NCBI GenBank assembly: GCA_003151735.1
Contig: PLYI01000026.1
Span: 1-64,000 of the forward strand
Length of the DNA: 64,000 nucleotides
Source: Candidatus Bathyarchaeota archaeon
GTDB lineage: Archaea > Thermoproteota > Bathyarchaeia > Bathyarchaeales > Bathycorpusculaceae
Direction: 5' to 3'
This document shows positions 53,220-62,554 of the stretch, piece after piece. A program made the position numbers and the translations under genes. The notes under the pieces were generated by a model. The model searched no databases. It was not told where the DNA came from and saw only the letters and a list, made by a program, of their open reading frames with translations. The stretch's first letter is position 1. Every line of letters begins with the position of its first letter.

Positions 53220-54261
53220 CCAAGCCAAAACCTGCCGTGAACAAGGCTATAGGATGCCTGCGGAATGGGAGAAACATGATGCTATTTGGTTAGCTTGGCC
53301 GTATGATCCTACAACTTTTCCAGACAGGGTTGAACGCGTCGAAATAACTTACGTTCAGATTGTTAAGGAGATTCATGAGGGCGAGCGGGTAAACCTTTTC
53401 GTGAAAGATGAGCAAACAAAACAGAAAGCAACCCAACTCTTCAAAGCAGCAGACATTAACTTGACGCAAATCAATTTTTATGTTTTCGGTTACGCTGACG
53501 TTTGGTTTAGGGACTATGGACCAGTATTTGTTCAAAACCAGAACCACGAGTTAGCGATGATTCACTGGAACTTTAACTCGTGGGGAGAAAAATACGAGAC
53601 ACTGCTAAAAGACAAAGCTATTCCGGAAGTCATTAACAAAAAAATGGAGTTAAAATGCTTCAAGCCCAACATCGTTTTGGAGGGAGGCTCAATAGACGTC
53701 AACGGCAAAGGAACCCTCCTGACAACGGAGCAGTGCCTACTTAACCAGAACCGCAACCCAGACCTCAACAAGAAACAAATCGAAAAGTACCTATCCGATT
53801 ATTTGGGCGTTAACAATTTCATTTGGCTAAAAAGAGGTATCATCGGCGACGACACCGATGGACACATCGACGATTTAGCCCGCTTCGTAAACCCCACAAC
53901 AATTGTCTGCGCGTATCAAGAAGACGAAAACGACGTAGACTACGACGTCCTAAAAGAAAACTATCAAATCCTATGCCAAGCAGTTGACCAAGATGGCAAA
54001 AAACTAAGGATTGTCAAGTTGCCCATGCCTAAAGTAGTCAGCGACGAAGATGAACGATTACCTGCAAGCTACACAAACTTTTACATTGGTAACGAAAAGG
54101 TTTTGGTTCCAGTTTTTGACCACAAGAACGATGCGGCGGCGCTGTCGATTCTGCAGGATTTGTTCCCAACCCGAAAAGTCGTGGGTATCCGGTGTGTTGA
54201 TTTGGTTTATGGGTTTGGCACAATTCACTGTATCAGCCAGCAGCAGCCCTGCCCAGTCTAA
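53212..54261 (+). CDS. aguA: Agmatine deiminase
   Basis: A 349-residue guanidino-modifying enzyme (PPAD family) that converts agmatine into N-carbamoylputrescine and ammonia. Seen: RMPAEWEKHDAIWLAWPYDP, DVWFRDYGPVFV, VLEGGSIDVNGKGTLLTTEQ, GDDTDGHIDDLARF and the nucleophile Cys in FGTIHCISQQQP. The gene overlaps the amidase gene, so both enzymes are made together. The product putrescine would support polyamine needs. Confidence 0.93.
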   Translation: MSSQAKTCREQGYRMPAEWEKHDAIWLAWPYDPTTFPDRVERVEITYVQIVKEIHEGERVNLFVKDEQTKQKATQLFKAADINLTQINFYVFGYADVWFRDYGPVFVQNQNHELAMIHWNFNSWGEKYETLLKDKAIPEVINKKMELKCFKPNIVLEGGSIDVNGKGTLLTTEQCLLNQNRNPDLNKKQIEKYLSDYLGVNNFIWLKRGIIGDDTDGHIDDLARFVNPTTIVCAYQEDENDVDYDVLKENYQILCQAVDQDGKKLRIVKLPMPKVVSDEDERLPASYTNFYIGNEKVLVPVFDHKNDAAALSILQDLFPTRKVVGIRCVDLVYGFGTIHCISQQQPCPV

Positions 54262-54299
54262 GACTAAAGCACACCATGACAACAGTTCTCTTTTTAGTT

Positions 54300-54309
54300 A
54301 AGTTTAAAC
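54300..54309 (+). promoter_or_regulatory. TATA-like box for the HTH-NrdD-like gene
   Basis: AAGTTTAAAC lies about 60 bases before ATG 54368. A purine-rich GGAGAGAGTAAGG precedes the start codon. Confidence 0.4.
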
Positions 54310-54367
54310 TCCGCACCAGCATAATAGGTAAACCCCACAGTTTGAGGAGTTCAGGAGAGAGTAAGGT

Positions 54368-56584
54368 ATGGTTAATCAGTCTCCGCATCGTGCACGCGGC
54401 GTCAAAGTGCTAAAAGCCGTCTCGTCACCTCTCAGACTGCAAATCCTAAACCTGCTCTTCGACAAAAGCGCTCTGTCCTACACCGAACTTATGAACCAAC
54501 TAAAAATGAACCCCAGCCGCGACGCAGGAAGATTCGCCTACCACCTAAAATTCCTGCTAAAAGCAGATTTGCTTGAGGCAGATGTTGAATCAAAAAAGTA
54601 TTTTTTGACAGATCTTGGCAAGATGGTTTTGGATGTTGCTGACCGCGTCGAAAAGAAGGCGGTTAAACCGCGGGGTATGTTGGTTCGCACGTCACATTTG
54701 ACGCTTGAAGAATTTGATGTTAACAAAATCGCGAATTCGCTGATCAAAGAGGCAAAGGTTCCAGCGGAGTTGGCGCAGAAGGCAGCTAAAGAAGCAGAGA
54801 AACGCCTCGTAAAATCAAAAACAAAGTATCTCACAGCGTCGCTCATCAGAGAAGTTGTGAACGGCATTTTAGTTGAGAAAGGCTATGAGGATTACAGAAA
54901 TAAACTCACCCGCGTCGGCTTGCCAATCCACGAGGTAACCGCTCTCGTTGAATCCAAAGACACCGCCCAAGATGCAGACGCAACAATCAGTAAAGCCGGT
55001 CAAACTGTTCTGGGCGAGTACACGTTGCTGAATATTTTTCCAAGAGACATTGCAGACGCCCATCTTTCAGGAGCCATCCACATCGAAGGCTTAGGCACAT
55101 GGATCCTAAAACCCAACGAAGTGATCCATGACCTACGGTACTTTTTTCAACATGGCGTTAAACTTGACAACCCCCTCCAAGTCGCCATGGACGCGCCCAC
55201 CGACCTAAAATCGGCATTATCTATCGCGTTTAACGTTATTTTGCATGCCAGCAAAGAAACCAACCGAACTCAAACCTTCAACTACTTCAACGTGTTCCTA
55301 GCGCCCTATGTCCGTGGCAACGAAGTTGCAAAGATAAAAGAGAACCTGCGTTTGTTCATACAGAACCTCAACCAGCATGCAGAGGCTACGTTGGGTTTGG
55401 AACTTTCGATTCCAGCGTTAACCGGGGAAAAAGAAGCCATCGGTCCACAGGGCAAAACAAAAGGCAAATACAGCGACTTCACCCAAGAAAGCCAGCTAAT
55501 AGCTTCCCTTGTCATCGATGTCTTCGCCGAAGAAAGCACCAGCAAACCGCTGCTCAGCCCAAGACTGGTCATAAAAATCAACAGCGCCGCCTTGAGTGAT
55601 GAAAACGCAAAAGCCATTCTCCTCAAAGCGCACCAGTTAGCGGCAAAAAGTGGAACCCCATACTTCGCTAACATGACCAAGAAGGAAAATGAAAATGTGG
55701 CTTTTTCCTCTTCAGGCGTGAAATTCGCAGCTGATTTGACTGGCGACTGGGAAACTGACACCTTGCGGACGGGGTGCCTTGGCTGCGTAACAATTAATCT
55801 GCCCCGAATTGCGCTGGAATGTGAGAAGGACAAAAACAAATTCCAGGAGTTAATGCGGGAACGATTTGAGCTTGCAGCCCGAGCGTTAGGCATAAAGAAC
55901 AATGCAATCAAGCAGTTTGGGAAGAATTCCTTGCCTTTTCTTTTGCAGAAATCCGGCGGTGACACTTATTTCCGACTGGAAAACTGCTCACGAATAATCA
56001 ACCTAGCAGGTTTCCGCGAAGCCACCGAAGCTTTCACCGAAAAAAACGTCAACTCGGAAGAAAGCCGCAGATTCGCCGAAGAAACAATCCAGAACCTCTT
56101 AGCATTCAAACAGAAAATCGGCAGAAAACATGGGAAACGCCTCTACCCCGTCATCCTCGGAAGTTCAGAAGCATCTGAGCGGCTGGCGCAGCTGGACGTG
56201 GAGAGATTCGGCGTTGCCAAAGTGAAGTTTTCAGGAACAAGAGACAAACCCTATTATTCAACTGCTAAACGCTTCCAAGTGAAAGCCGCTGAGCTCCTAA
56301 GCATCCAAACGGAGATGCTTGAAACTGCGCAGAAGTGGAAGGGTTTGAATGCAGGCGGAAACCTAAACATCATCGAGCTTGAAGGCGCTGAATACAAACC
56401 TGAAACCCTGCTGAATCTAACACTTCGCCTGATGGAGAATCAATCCATCGAATTCTTCACCTACAACCGCCTAATCAGCTTCTGCGACAACTGCAAGAAA
56501 AACTGGTTCGGCACACTGCACAAATGCCCCTCCTGCGGCTCCATGAGCACGCTGACAACGTTTGACCGCTTTACCTCAACTTAA
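54368..56584 (+). CDS. Winged-helix / ATP-cone / NrdD-like fusion lacking the glycyl-radical site
   Basis: A 738-residue fusion. Residues about 1-85 are an ArsR-like winged helix (VSSPLRLQILNLLFDKSALS). Residues about 105-190 are an ATP-cone (FDVNKIANSLIKEAKVPAEL), the (d)ATP-sensing module of ribonucleotide reductases and NrdR. The rest has the class III reductase fold (HIEGLGTWILKPNEVIHDLR; TGCLGCVTINLPRI, Cys 470 and 473; SIEFFTYNRLISFCDNC). The zinc ribbon Cys 706, 709, 720 and 723 is kept. After it, NrdD enzymes have an R-V-T/C-G-Y motif with the radical glycine; here the protein ends DRFTST, with Ser 737 at the glycine position. The usual Cys-containing catalytic segment reads FSSSGVKF. 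No activase gene (nrdG) is nearby. A nucleotide-sensing regulator is inferred; a divergent enzyme is the alternative. Confidence 0.8.
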   Translation: MVNQSPHRARGVKVLKAVSSPLRLQILNLLFDKSALSYTELMNQLKMNPSRDAGRFAYHLKFLLKADLLEADVESKKYFLTDLGKMVLDVADRVEKKAVKPRGMLVRTSHLTLEEFDVNKIANSLIKEAKVPAELAQKAAKEAEKRLVKSKTKYLTASLIREVVNGILVEKGYEDYRNKLTRVGLPIHEVTALVESKDTAQDADATISKAGQTVLGEYTLLNIFPRDIADAHLSGAIHIEGLGTWILKPNEVIHDLRYFFQHGVKLDNPLQVAMDAPTDLKSALSIAFNVILHASKETNRTQTFNYFNVFLAPYVRGNEVAKIKENLRLFIQNLNQHAEATLGLELSIPALTGEKEAIGPQGKTKGKYSDFTQESQLIASLVIDVFAEESTSKPLLSPRLVIKINSAALSDENAKAILLKAHQLAAKSGTPYFANMTKKENENVAFSSSGVKFAADLTGDWETDTLRTGCLGCVTINLPRIALECEKDKNKFQELMRERFELAARALGIKNNAIKQFGKNSLPFLLQKSGGDTYFRLENCSRIINLAGFREATEAFTEKNVNSEESRRFAEETIQNLLAFKQKIGRKHGKRLYPVILGSSEASERLAQLDVERFGVAKVKFSGTRDKPYYSTAKRFQVKAAELLSIQTEMLETAQKWKGLNAGGNLNIIELEGAEYKPETLLNLTLRLMENQSIEFFTYNRLISFCDNCKKNWFGTLHKCPSCGSMSTLTTFDRFTST

Positions 56585-57505
56585 TTATTTTACGGCGCCA
56601 AGCACCAACGAAAGCAGCGTCATCCTCACTACGATGCCATTCCAGACCTGCTGGAAATACTTTGCCTGTGGAGTCGCATCTACTTCAGCGGCGATTTCAT
56701 CCACCCGGGGCAGCGGATGGAGGATTATCATGTCTTTTTTTGCGCCCTTGAGGGTTTTTAAGTCGATTTTGTAGGCGCCTTTAACTTTGGCGTATTCCGC
56801 AGCGTCGGGGAAACGTTCCTTTTGGATTCTGGTGACATAGAGGACGTCGATTTTGGGGATTGTGGCTTCGAGGTTTGCGTTTTCGGTTACTGGGATTTTA
56901 CTTTTTATGGTTTGGAGCACGTCTTTTCGCATGCGCAGGCTTTCAGGAGAGACAAGGAACAACTCGACATTGTAGAGTGCAAGTGCATAAGCCAGAGAGT
57001 GAACAGTTCGCCCATACCGCAAGTCGCCAACCAACGCCACCTTTAACCCATCAATTTTGCCCTTCTCTTTGCGCATAGTGTACAGGTCAGTGAAAGCTTG
57101 GGTGGGATGCTCTTGAGCGCCTGTGCCACCATTAATAACTGGTACCTTCGCTACATCTGCAGCTAATTTGGCTGAGCCTTCTAAACTATGCCTGAGCACG
57201 ATTGTATCAGCATAATTTTCCACAGTACGCACGGTGTCCGCGAGGTTTTCGCCTTTGCGGGCAGAGGTTATGTCTGGTTCAGCGAACCCGATGTAGTTTC
57301 CGCCGAGTTTGAGCATGGCGGTTTCAAAGCTTAGGCGTGTGCGCGTGCTGGGTTCAAAGAATAATGTTGCGAGGATTTTGCCTTTCAGCATGTCGGAGCC
57401 TGTTTTAGCAAGCGGCTCCATGGTTTTGCTAACATCCAAAATATGGTTGATTTCCTGTTGCGAGAAGTCTTCGATTGATATGATGTCTCTTCCCTTGAAC
57501 TCCAA
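56585..57505 (-). CDS. pyrB: Aspartate carbamoyltransferase catalytic subunit
   Basis: A 306-residue transferase that makes carbamoyl-aspartate in pyrimidine synthesis. The carbamoyl-phosphate motif FFEPSTRTRLSFETAM, the loop AEPDITSARKGE, VINGGTGAQEHPTQAFTDLY, and HPLPRVDEI are all present; length is standard. No regulatory subunit gene (pyrI) is adjacent in the window. The gene is convergent with the NrdD-like gene and their stops abut at 56584/56585. Confidence 0.95.
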   Translation of the reverse strand: MEFKGRDIISIEDFSQQEINHILDVSKTMEPLAKTGSDMLKGKILATLFFEPSTRTRLSFETAMLKLGGNYIGFAEPDITSARKGENLADTVRTVENYADTIVLRHSLEGSAKLAADVAKVPVINGGTGAQEHPTQAFTDLYTMRKEKGKIDGLKVALVGDLRYGRTVHSLAYALALYNVELFLVSPESLRMRKDVLQTIKSKIPVTENANLEATIPKIDVLYVTRIQKERFPDAAEYAKVKGAYKIDLKTLKGAKKDMIILHPLPRVDEIAAEVDATPQAKYFQQVWNGIVVRMTLLSLVLGAVK

Positions 57506-57608
57506 TAGTTAGCACCCAAAAACAAGAAGCCGCCAACTGCTAAATAACACTTTGTATGCTTGCTGCGCTTTTTTTCTTGACCCTTGTTAGTGCTTATATG
57601 CTTTTGTT

Positions 57609-57618
57609 GTTGTACAAC
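57609..57618. promoter_or_regulatory. Perfect 10-bp palindrome upstream of the small Cys protein
   Basis: GTTGTACAAC is a perfect palindrome 39 bases upstream of the TATA box at 57657. It could be an operator. It lies in the divergent gap between pyrB and the small gene. Confidence 0.4.
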
Positions 57619-57656
57619 GACTGCAACACATTTTTAATAACAGGACCAAGCAATAG

Positions 57657-57666
57657 TATTTTAAAA
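57657..57666 (+). promoter_or_regulatory. TATA box for the small Cys-containing protein
   Basis: TATTTTAAAA lies 34 bases before ATG 57701, which favours that start over GTG 57689. Confidence 0.5.
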
Positions 57667-57700
57667 TCAAGTAAGCGAAAACTTGTAGGTGTTTTTAAAA

Positions 57701-57895
57701 ATGGAAACAGTTTTAAAACAAATTTCTAACCGAGAAACACAAAAAGAAAGTTTTAGTTCACGCGGATACATGCCACGAGTATATGAAGTTCGGGCTCCAT
57801 GCCAATGGCTTAAAAATTGCTACGACGGAAAATGCCCCGCTTTCATTAGGCAGAACGGGAATTTTTACTGCGCCAAAATCAAGGCCACAATATAA
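57701..57895 (+). CDS. Small protein with four conserved-looking cysteines
   Basis: A 64-residue protein with cysteines spaced C-x5-6-C-x5-C-x10-C in APCQWLKNCYDGKCPAF and FYCAKIKA. The pattern could bind zinc or an iron-sulfur cluster. The N-terminal half is polar and helical. TATA box spacing supports ATG 57701; a GTG at 57689 is the upstream alternative. Not a known family to me. It is followed by the convergent malate dehydrogenase gene. Confidence 0.6.
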   Translation: METVLKQISNRETQKESFSSRGYMPRVYEVRAPCQWLKNCYDGKCPAFIRQNGNFYCAKIKATI

Positions 57896-57923
57896 ATTTC
57901 TTCTTCTTTTTAGTTTTAACAGC

Positions 57924-58835
57924 TTAATCTTTCAGTGCAGCTATTGCTTCTTTCACAACGGCAACTGATTTATCAAAACGTTCCTTTGTTTTATTAGACA
58001 ATTCAAGCTCAATTATTTTTTCAACACCCTTCTTCCCTAAAACCACAGGCACGCCAATTGAGACTTCTGAAGTGCCATATTCTCCGCATAAGCATGTGGA
58101 GACGCTCATAACGCGGTTTCTTCCAGTCAAAATTGCATCTGCCATAATTGCGATTACCATGCCAGGAGCGTAAACGGTGCTGCCTTTTAGCTGGATCACG
58201 TCTGCGCCTGATGTTACGGTTGCATGGTAAATTTTGTCCATCTGTTCCTCTGTTAGCAGGCTCGTTGCGGGTATGCCTGAAACTGAAGCGTACTCGAAAA
58301 GTGGCACCATGGAGTCGCCGTGTTCACCAATCACCAAACCTCGTGTATCCTCCCGGGAAACGCCCAGTTCATTGGCAATGTATGTTCTAAAACGCATAGA
58401 GTCTAATATGTTGCCCATGCCGAAGAGTCGGGTTCGGGGAAAACCCGTTTCCTTGTACGAAATAAATGTCATGATGTCAACGGGGTTCGTAACTATCATG
58501 AGTTTGCAGTGGGGGGCGTATTTGACTACTTGTTTCACGATGGTTTTTACGATTTGGGCGTTGGTGTTCATGAGGTCAAAACGAGTCATGTCTGGTCTTC
58601 TGCCAAGTCCAGCTGTCACAATCACCAGTTCCGAACCCGCCATTTCTTTGAAGTCGCTGGTTCCGCGGATTTTTCCGTCAAACTCGATGGCGGGCGCCGC
58701 CTGCATCATGTCCAACGCTTCACCCTGCGCCGCCTTCTCGTTAGTATCAATCAAAACTACATCGCTAATCTTATACCGCAAAATATCAAAAGCTGCTGCG
58801 CTTCCAACTTTGCCAGCGCCGATAACAGTTATCAT
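57924..58835 (-). CDS. mdh: Malate dehydrogenase (LDH/MDH family)
   Basis: A 303-residue NAD(P)-dependent dehydrogenase. The Rossmann motif VIGAGKVGSAAAFDIL begins the protein; the specificity loop TAGLGRRPDMTR carries the second Arg expected for malate rather than Gln for lactate; NPVDIMTF and the catalytic His in GEHGDSMVPLF follow. It interconverts malate and oxaloacetate. Cofactor preference is not clear; Asp in VVLIDTNE suggests NAD. Single gene on the minus strand. Confidence 0.92.
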   Translation of the reverse strand: MITVIGAGKVGSAAAFDILRYKISDVVLIDTNEKAAQGEALDMMQAAPAIEFDGKIRGTSDFKEMAGSELVIVTAGLGRRPDMTRFDLMNTNAQIVKTIVKQVVKYAPHCKLMIVTNPVDIMTFISYKETGFPRTRLFGMGNILDSMRFRTYIANELGVSREDTRGLVIGEHGDSMVPLFEYASVSGIPATSLLTEEQMDKIYHATVTSGADVIQLKGSTVYAPGMVIAIMADAILTGRNRVMSVSTCLCGEYGTSEVSIGVPVVLGKKGVEKIIELELSNKTKERFDKSVAVVKEAIAALKD

Positions 58836-58965
58836 ACCACAAAACCCATTAAGACATGATTAAAACGTGGAATATAACTAAAGCGCTTCAGCAAAAAGCC
58901 TAGAAAAGGCGAAAAAACAACAAAAAAGGCTTAAATTCCATTTCCAACACATCAAAAAAAGAAAG

Positions 58966-59769
58966 TTAGGGTTTTATTGCTGAAACCTTGATGCTGACAA
59001 CCGCATCTGAAATATCTGCTATTTCCTTTTTCGTTAGCTTTTGCTCTTCAACGAATACTCTGACATCTGGCTCTTCCAGCAACATTTCAGGCAAATGATC
59101 CTCCGCCACCACGTCAACTTGCCCAAACCCCGCCTGCTTAATCTTGTCAAGATAATCCTCTTTCAAGTCTGCGCCAGCAACGCATCCAACATATGCTAAA
59201 ACGCTGCCTTTCACTTTTTCCGGCAAATCCTTAAGCAGAACCATATCTGAAATCATGAGCCGACCCTTGGGTTTTAACACTCGAAAAACTTCCTTGAACA
59301 CGCGTTGTTTGTCGGGTGAGAGGTTGATGACGCAGTTGCTGATGATGATGTCGGCGGTGTTGTCTGCGATGGGTAAGTTCTCGATTTCTCCAAGCCGAAA
59401 CTCCACGTTTTTGTAGTTGCTCTTTTTGCAGTTGGCTCGTGCCCGCTCCAGCATCTCCGCGGTCATGTCTACGCCGATGACTTTGCCCTTTGACCCTACT
59501 TTTTTAGCCGCTAAAAAGCAATCTAAGCCTCCGCCTGAACCTAAATCGATGACGGTTTCGCCTTCTTTGAGTGATGCCAGGGCTACTGGGTTTCCGCAGC
59601 CAAGGTTCAAGTCTGCGCCTGCGGGAACTGAAGCTAATTCGCTTTTGCTGTAGCCTATTTGCTGGCTGGTTGATGAGCTTGATGAGCAACCGCAGCCGCA
59701 CGGCTGGGTGGTTTTAGCTATTTTACCATATCGTTCTCTTACTACGCTATGTACTTTTTCTTGTTTCAT
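58966..59769 (-). CDS. arsM: Arsenite methyltransferase
   Basis: A 267-residue SAM-dependent methyltransferase of the ArsM type. Cysteines [10 protein letters not shown] at about 24-33 come first, then [20 protein letters not shown], motif [15 protein letters not shown], and the arsenic-binding Cys in [12 protein letters not shown] and [10 protein letters not shown]. Together they methylate As(III) to volatile or less toxic forms. It overlaps the upstream AbrB-type gene by four bases, so the two are co-translated. Confidence 0.9.
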   Translation of the reverse strand: MKQEKVHSVVRERYGKIAKTTQPCGCGCSSSSSTSQQIGYSKSELASVPAGADLNLGCGNPVALASLKEGETVIDLGSGGGLDCFLAAKKVGSKGKVIGVDMTAEMLERARANCKKSNYKNVEFRLGEIENLPIADNTADIIISNCVINLSPDKQRVFKEVFRVLKPKGRLMISDMVLLKDLPEKVKGSVLAYVGCVAGADLKEDYLDKIKQAGFGQVDVVAEDHLPEMLLEEPDVRVFVEEQKLTKKEIADISDAVVSIKVSAIKP

Positions 59770-60032
59770 TTTTCCATCTCCGGCTGGAAAACGTTTTTGA
59801 AGACTGGGCCTAACAGGTTTTTTACTGTGTTTTCTAAGGCGTCAACTTTTAGCATGACGATGCAGCAGATTTCGTTGTCGCGTTGGAAGCCGATGATTGC
59901 GAGTTTGTCGTTGGGTTTTATTTTTGCTTTTTCTCTGAGTTCTTTTGGGAGGACGATTTGTCCTTTTGCGTCTACTGTGACGACTGCGTCGATTTTGCAG
60001 CATTCATTGTTACTGCAATCTTTACTTGTCAT
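59766..60032 (-). CDS. Cys-rich AbrB/SpoVT-type DNA-binding protein
   Basis: An 88-residue regulator. The swapped-hairpin AbrB fold is seen in [20 protein letters not shown] and [16 protein letters not shown]. The N-terminus CSNNECC and a second pair (EICCIVML) provide cysteines that could bind arsenite or metal. Similar proteins accompany arsM and hgcAB-like genes. It likely regulates its own operon with arsM in response to As(III), an inference from cysteines and overlap. Confidence 0.78.
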   Translation of the reverse strand: MTSKDCSNNECCKIDAVVTVDAKGQIVLPKELREKAKIKPNDKLAIIGFQRDNEICCIVMLKVDALENTVKNLLGPVFKNVFQPEMEK

Positions 60033-60093
60033 GTGAATTTCACAGAAGAAGTAGTATTTGTAAGAATATTTAGGTTTTTCTAAAAAATCAGAA

Positions 60094-60552
60094 TTATCTT
60101 ACAATTATGACGGGGCAAGGAGCCAAATGAGCAACCTTCTCACTAATATTACCCAAAAACATCTCCCTCACCCTCCCCAAACCCCGATGCCCAACCACAA
60201 CAACATCAAAACCGCCATCCCTAGCCACAGCAACAATCTCCAAAGCGGGATCACCCTCAACATACTTCCAAAAAACTTCAACGCTATCCTTAACCGTTTT
60301 CGCGTGGGCAACTGCTTTATTTAGAATTTCTTCATGAAACTTCCGCAGATCCTTAGCAAATACTACCATACTTTCCCCTGAAACCGTCGTAGGCTCCATA
60401 GGAACCGCACCCATCATCGGCGACTCACTGACATTCAAAACGGTGACGGCAGCACCGAATTTTTCTGCCAAATCAAGTCCAAAATCTAAAGCTCTGTTAG
60501 AATTTTCCGAGCCATCAACTGCAACTAAAACCTTGCGAATCAAACAGTGCAC
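60094..60552 (-). CDS. Universal stress protein (UspA family)
   Basis: A 152-residue UspA domain: VLVAVDGSENSNRALDFGLD at the N-terminus and the ATP-binding motif VVVGHRGLGRVREMFLGNIS, then CPVIIV at the end. The G-x2-G-x9-G pattern predicts ATP binding. A single gene beside the arsenic operon; its precise role is not known. Confidence 0.88.
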   Translation of the reverse strand: MHCLIRKVLVAVDGSENSNRALDFGLDLAEKFGAAVTVLNVSESPMMGAVPMEPTTVSGESMVVFAKDLRKFHEEILNKAVAHAKTVKDSVEVFWKYVEGDPALEIVAVARDGGFDVVVVGHRGLGRVREMFLGNISEKVAHLAPCPVIIVR

Positions 60553-60680
60553 TCTCAGAAAAAATATGTTTTTTTAGCCATTAAGCTTTTCCTAACCTTA
60601 AAGCCGCGCCAGTCAAATTCAAGTATGTTTTTTGGGCATGCTTGCGAACATTTTTTACCCTTTAACAATATAAGGATAAA

Positions 60681-62357
60681 GTGTTACTTTATAGTGAGAA
60701 ACTCGTTGGGGGTACGTCGATACATAAGCATATTCAAGTTGTAATAGTCATGCTTATCGCATTAACTCTTCTTCCAGCACTCAATCTTAATCTTTCTCCA
60801 GTAAACGCAGTCGACGCACAATCCTCTTGGACTATCATGAAGCCCATGACTATTGCACGGGGAGAATTCGGCGTGGCTGTTGTAAATGGAAAAATCTATG
60901 CCATCGGCGGCTTAAACGGAAACAATCTGCCAGTCAGCGTTGTTGAAGAATACGATCCTCAAACAAACGGGTGGACAAGCATGATGCCGATGCCTACCCC
61001 CAGAAGCGGTTTTGCCATCGCCGTTTACCTAAACAAAATTTACGTCATAGGCGGAACAGTTGGCAATGGATACGTTGGAAACAACGAGGTATTTGACCCG
61101 ATAAGTAACTCTTGGGAAACAAAAGCATCTATGCCTACGCCGAGAGCAGATTTATCTGCAAACATAGTTAACGATAAAATCTACCTTATCGGCGGCAAAA
61201 AATATTCAAACATAAGCCCCTTTTCCTCTGGCACCACTATAAACGAAGTTTATGACCCAGCCAACGACAGCTGGAGCACAAAAACGCCGTTGCCCACAGC
61301 TGTTCAGGGTTACGCTTCAGCTGTTGTTGATGGCAAAATCTACATTATAGGCGGTTCATTTGATTCCTCGGTGCTGCCAAACTCTCACATAACAGGCGCT
61401 AATCAGGTTTATGACCCTCAAACTGGCAATTGGAGTTTAGCTGCAAATTTACTTAATGCTGACAACTTTGGGGCAGCTGGGGCAACAGAAGGTAATATGG
61501 CTCCAACAAGAATCTATTGTGTAGGCGGCTATTCGGGTGGGGAATTTAGTGGACAACTTCAAGAGTATAATTTAGAGAACAATTCTTGGAGTCTTGCAGA
61601 GTCGATGCCGACTCCTAGAGCCTACTTGAGTGTGGCTGTTGTGAACGATGTTTTGTATGCTATCGGCGGGTTTGATGGAAAGAACTGGCTTGGCGTCAAC
61701 GAACAGTATAAGCCCATTGGGTATGGAACGGTTGCGCCAAGGGTGCAGATAACCTCTCCTGAAAACAAAACTTACTCTTCCGTATCATTGGCGTTTACAG
61801 TTAATAAGGGAACGCAATGGATGGGTTACAGTTTAGATAAAGGGGCAAACGTGACGATTAATGCAGAAACCAACCTTTTTAATCTCTCCCAGGGAGCCCA
61901 CAACGTAACAATCTATGCTAACGACAGCTTGGGCAACATGGGTTTTTCGAACACAGTTTTCTTTTCTGTAGATACAGTTCCTCCAAACATCAATATGATC
62001 CTTCCACAAAATCAATCCTACGATTCATCTGACATTCAATTGACGTTTACGTTAAATGAAACGGCCTCGTATTTGGCGTATAGTTTGGATGGTCAAGAGA
62101 ACATAACGATTCTGGGAAACGTTACTTTGCCAGCCTTATCTAATGGTTCTCACACGTTAACCCTTTATGTAACTGACGATGTGGGTAACTCAGCTGAGAA
62201 AACAGTTTCCTTTAACATTGCTCCTTTCCCGATTATTGCAGTTGTGGCGGCATCAACCATAGTAATTATCGCTGTGTCTGGGGGATACTTGGTGTTTAAG
62301 CATAGAAAATCAAGTAGCGGCAAGAATAGCGAACACCAAAAAGTTGGTTCTCTTTAA
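60681..62357 (+). CDS. Secreted Kelch-propeller protein with C-terminal anchor
   Basis: A 558-residue surface protein. A signal helix (VIVMLIALTLLPALNL) is followed by about six Kelch repeats, each with a G-K-I-Y-x-I-G-G core (NGKIYAIGGLNGN; NKIYVIGGTVG; NDKIYLIGGKK; DGKIYIIGGSF; NDVLYAIGGFDG) and a W around the turn. Two Ig-like domains (about 350-440 and 440-530; SPENKTYSSVSLAF) and a membrane helix with HRKSSSG end it. The start is GTG 60681, though the TATA-like sequence just upstream is close. Probably a sugar- or protein-binding envelope protein. Confidence 0.78.
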   Translation: MLLYSEKLVGGTSIHKHIQVVIVMLIALTLLPALNLNLSPVNAVDAQSSWTIMKPMTIARGEFGVAVVNGKIYAIGGLNGNNLPVSVVEEYDPQTNGWTSMMPMPTPRSGFAIAVYLNKIYVIGGTVGNGYVGNNEVFDPISNSWETKASMPTPRADLSANIVNDKIYLIGGKKYSNISPFSSGTTINEVYDPANDSWSTKTPLPTAVQGYASAVVDGKIYIIGGSFDSSVLPNSHITGANQVYDPQTGNWSLAANLLNADNFGAAGATEGNMAPTRIYCVGGYSGGEFSGQLQEYNLENNSWSLAESMPTPRAYLSVAVVNDVLYAIGGFDGKNWLGVNEQYKPIGYGTVAPRVQITSPENKTYSSVSLAFTVNKGTQWMGYSLDKGANVTINAETNLFNLSQGAHNVTIYANDSLGNMGFSNTVFFSVDTVPPNINMILPQNQSYDSSDIQLTFTLNETASYLAYSLDGQENITILGNVTLPALSNGSHTLTLYVTDDVGNSAEKTVSFNIAPFPIIAVVAASTIVIIAVSGGYLVFKHRKSSSGKNSEHQKVGSL

Positions 62358-62554
62358 ATTTCTATGGTTTTCTTACATTTCAATGGGAAAATTTAAGTAA
62401 ACATAAATAGCCTAAAAACAGGGTTTTACTAATTAGTTTAAAGTATTATTTAGAACAAATAACTTAGCCTACATATGCTTCGTTTTATTGTTTTAAAAAA
62501 AGGACGATAGGTTACATGATTTTGATTTCATTGAGCCTCTTAATTTTTGTTAGT

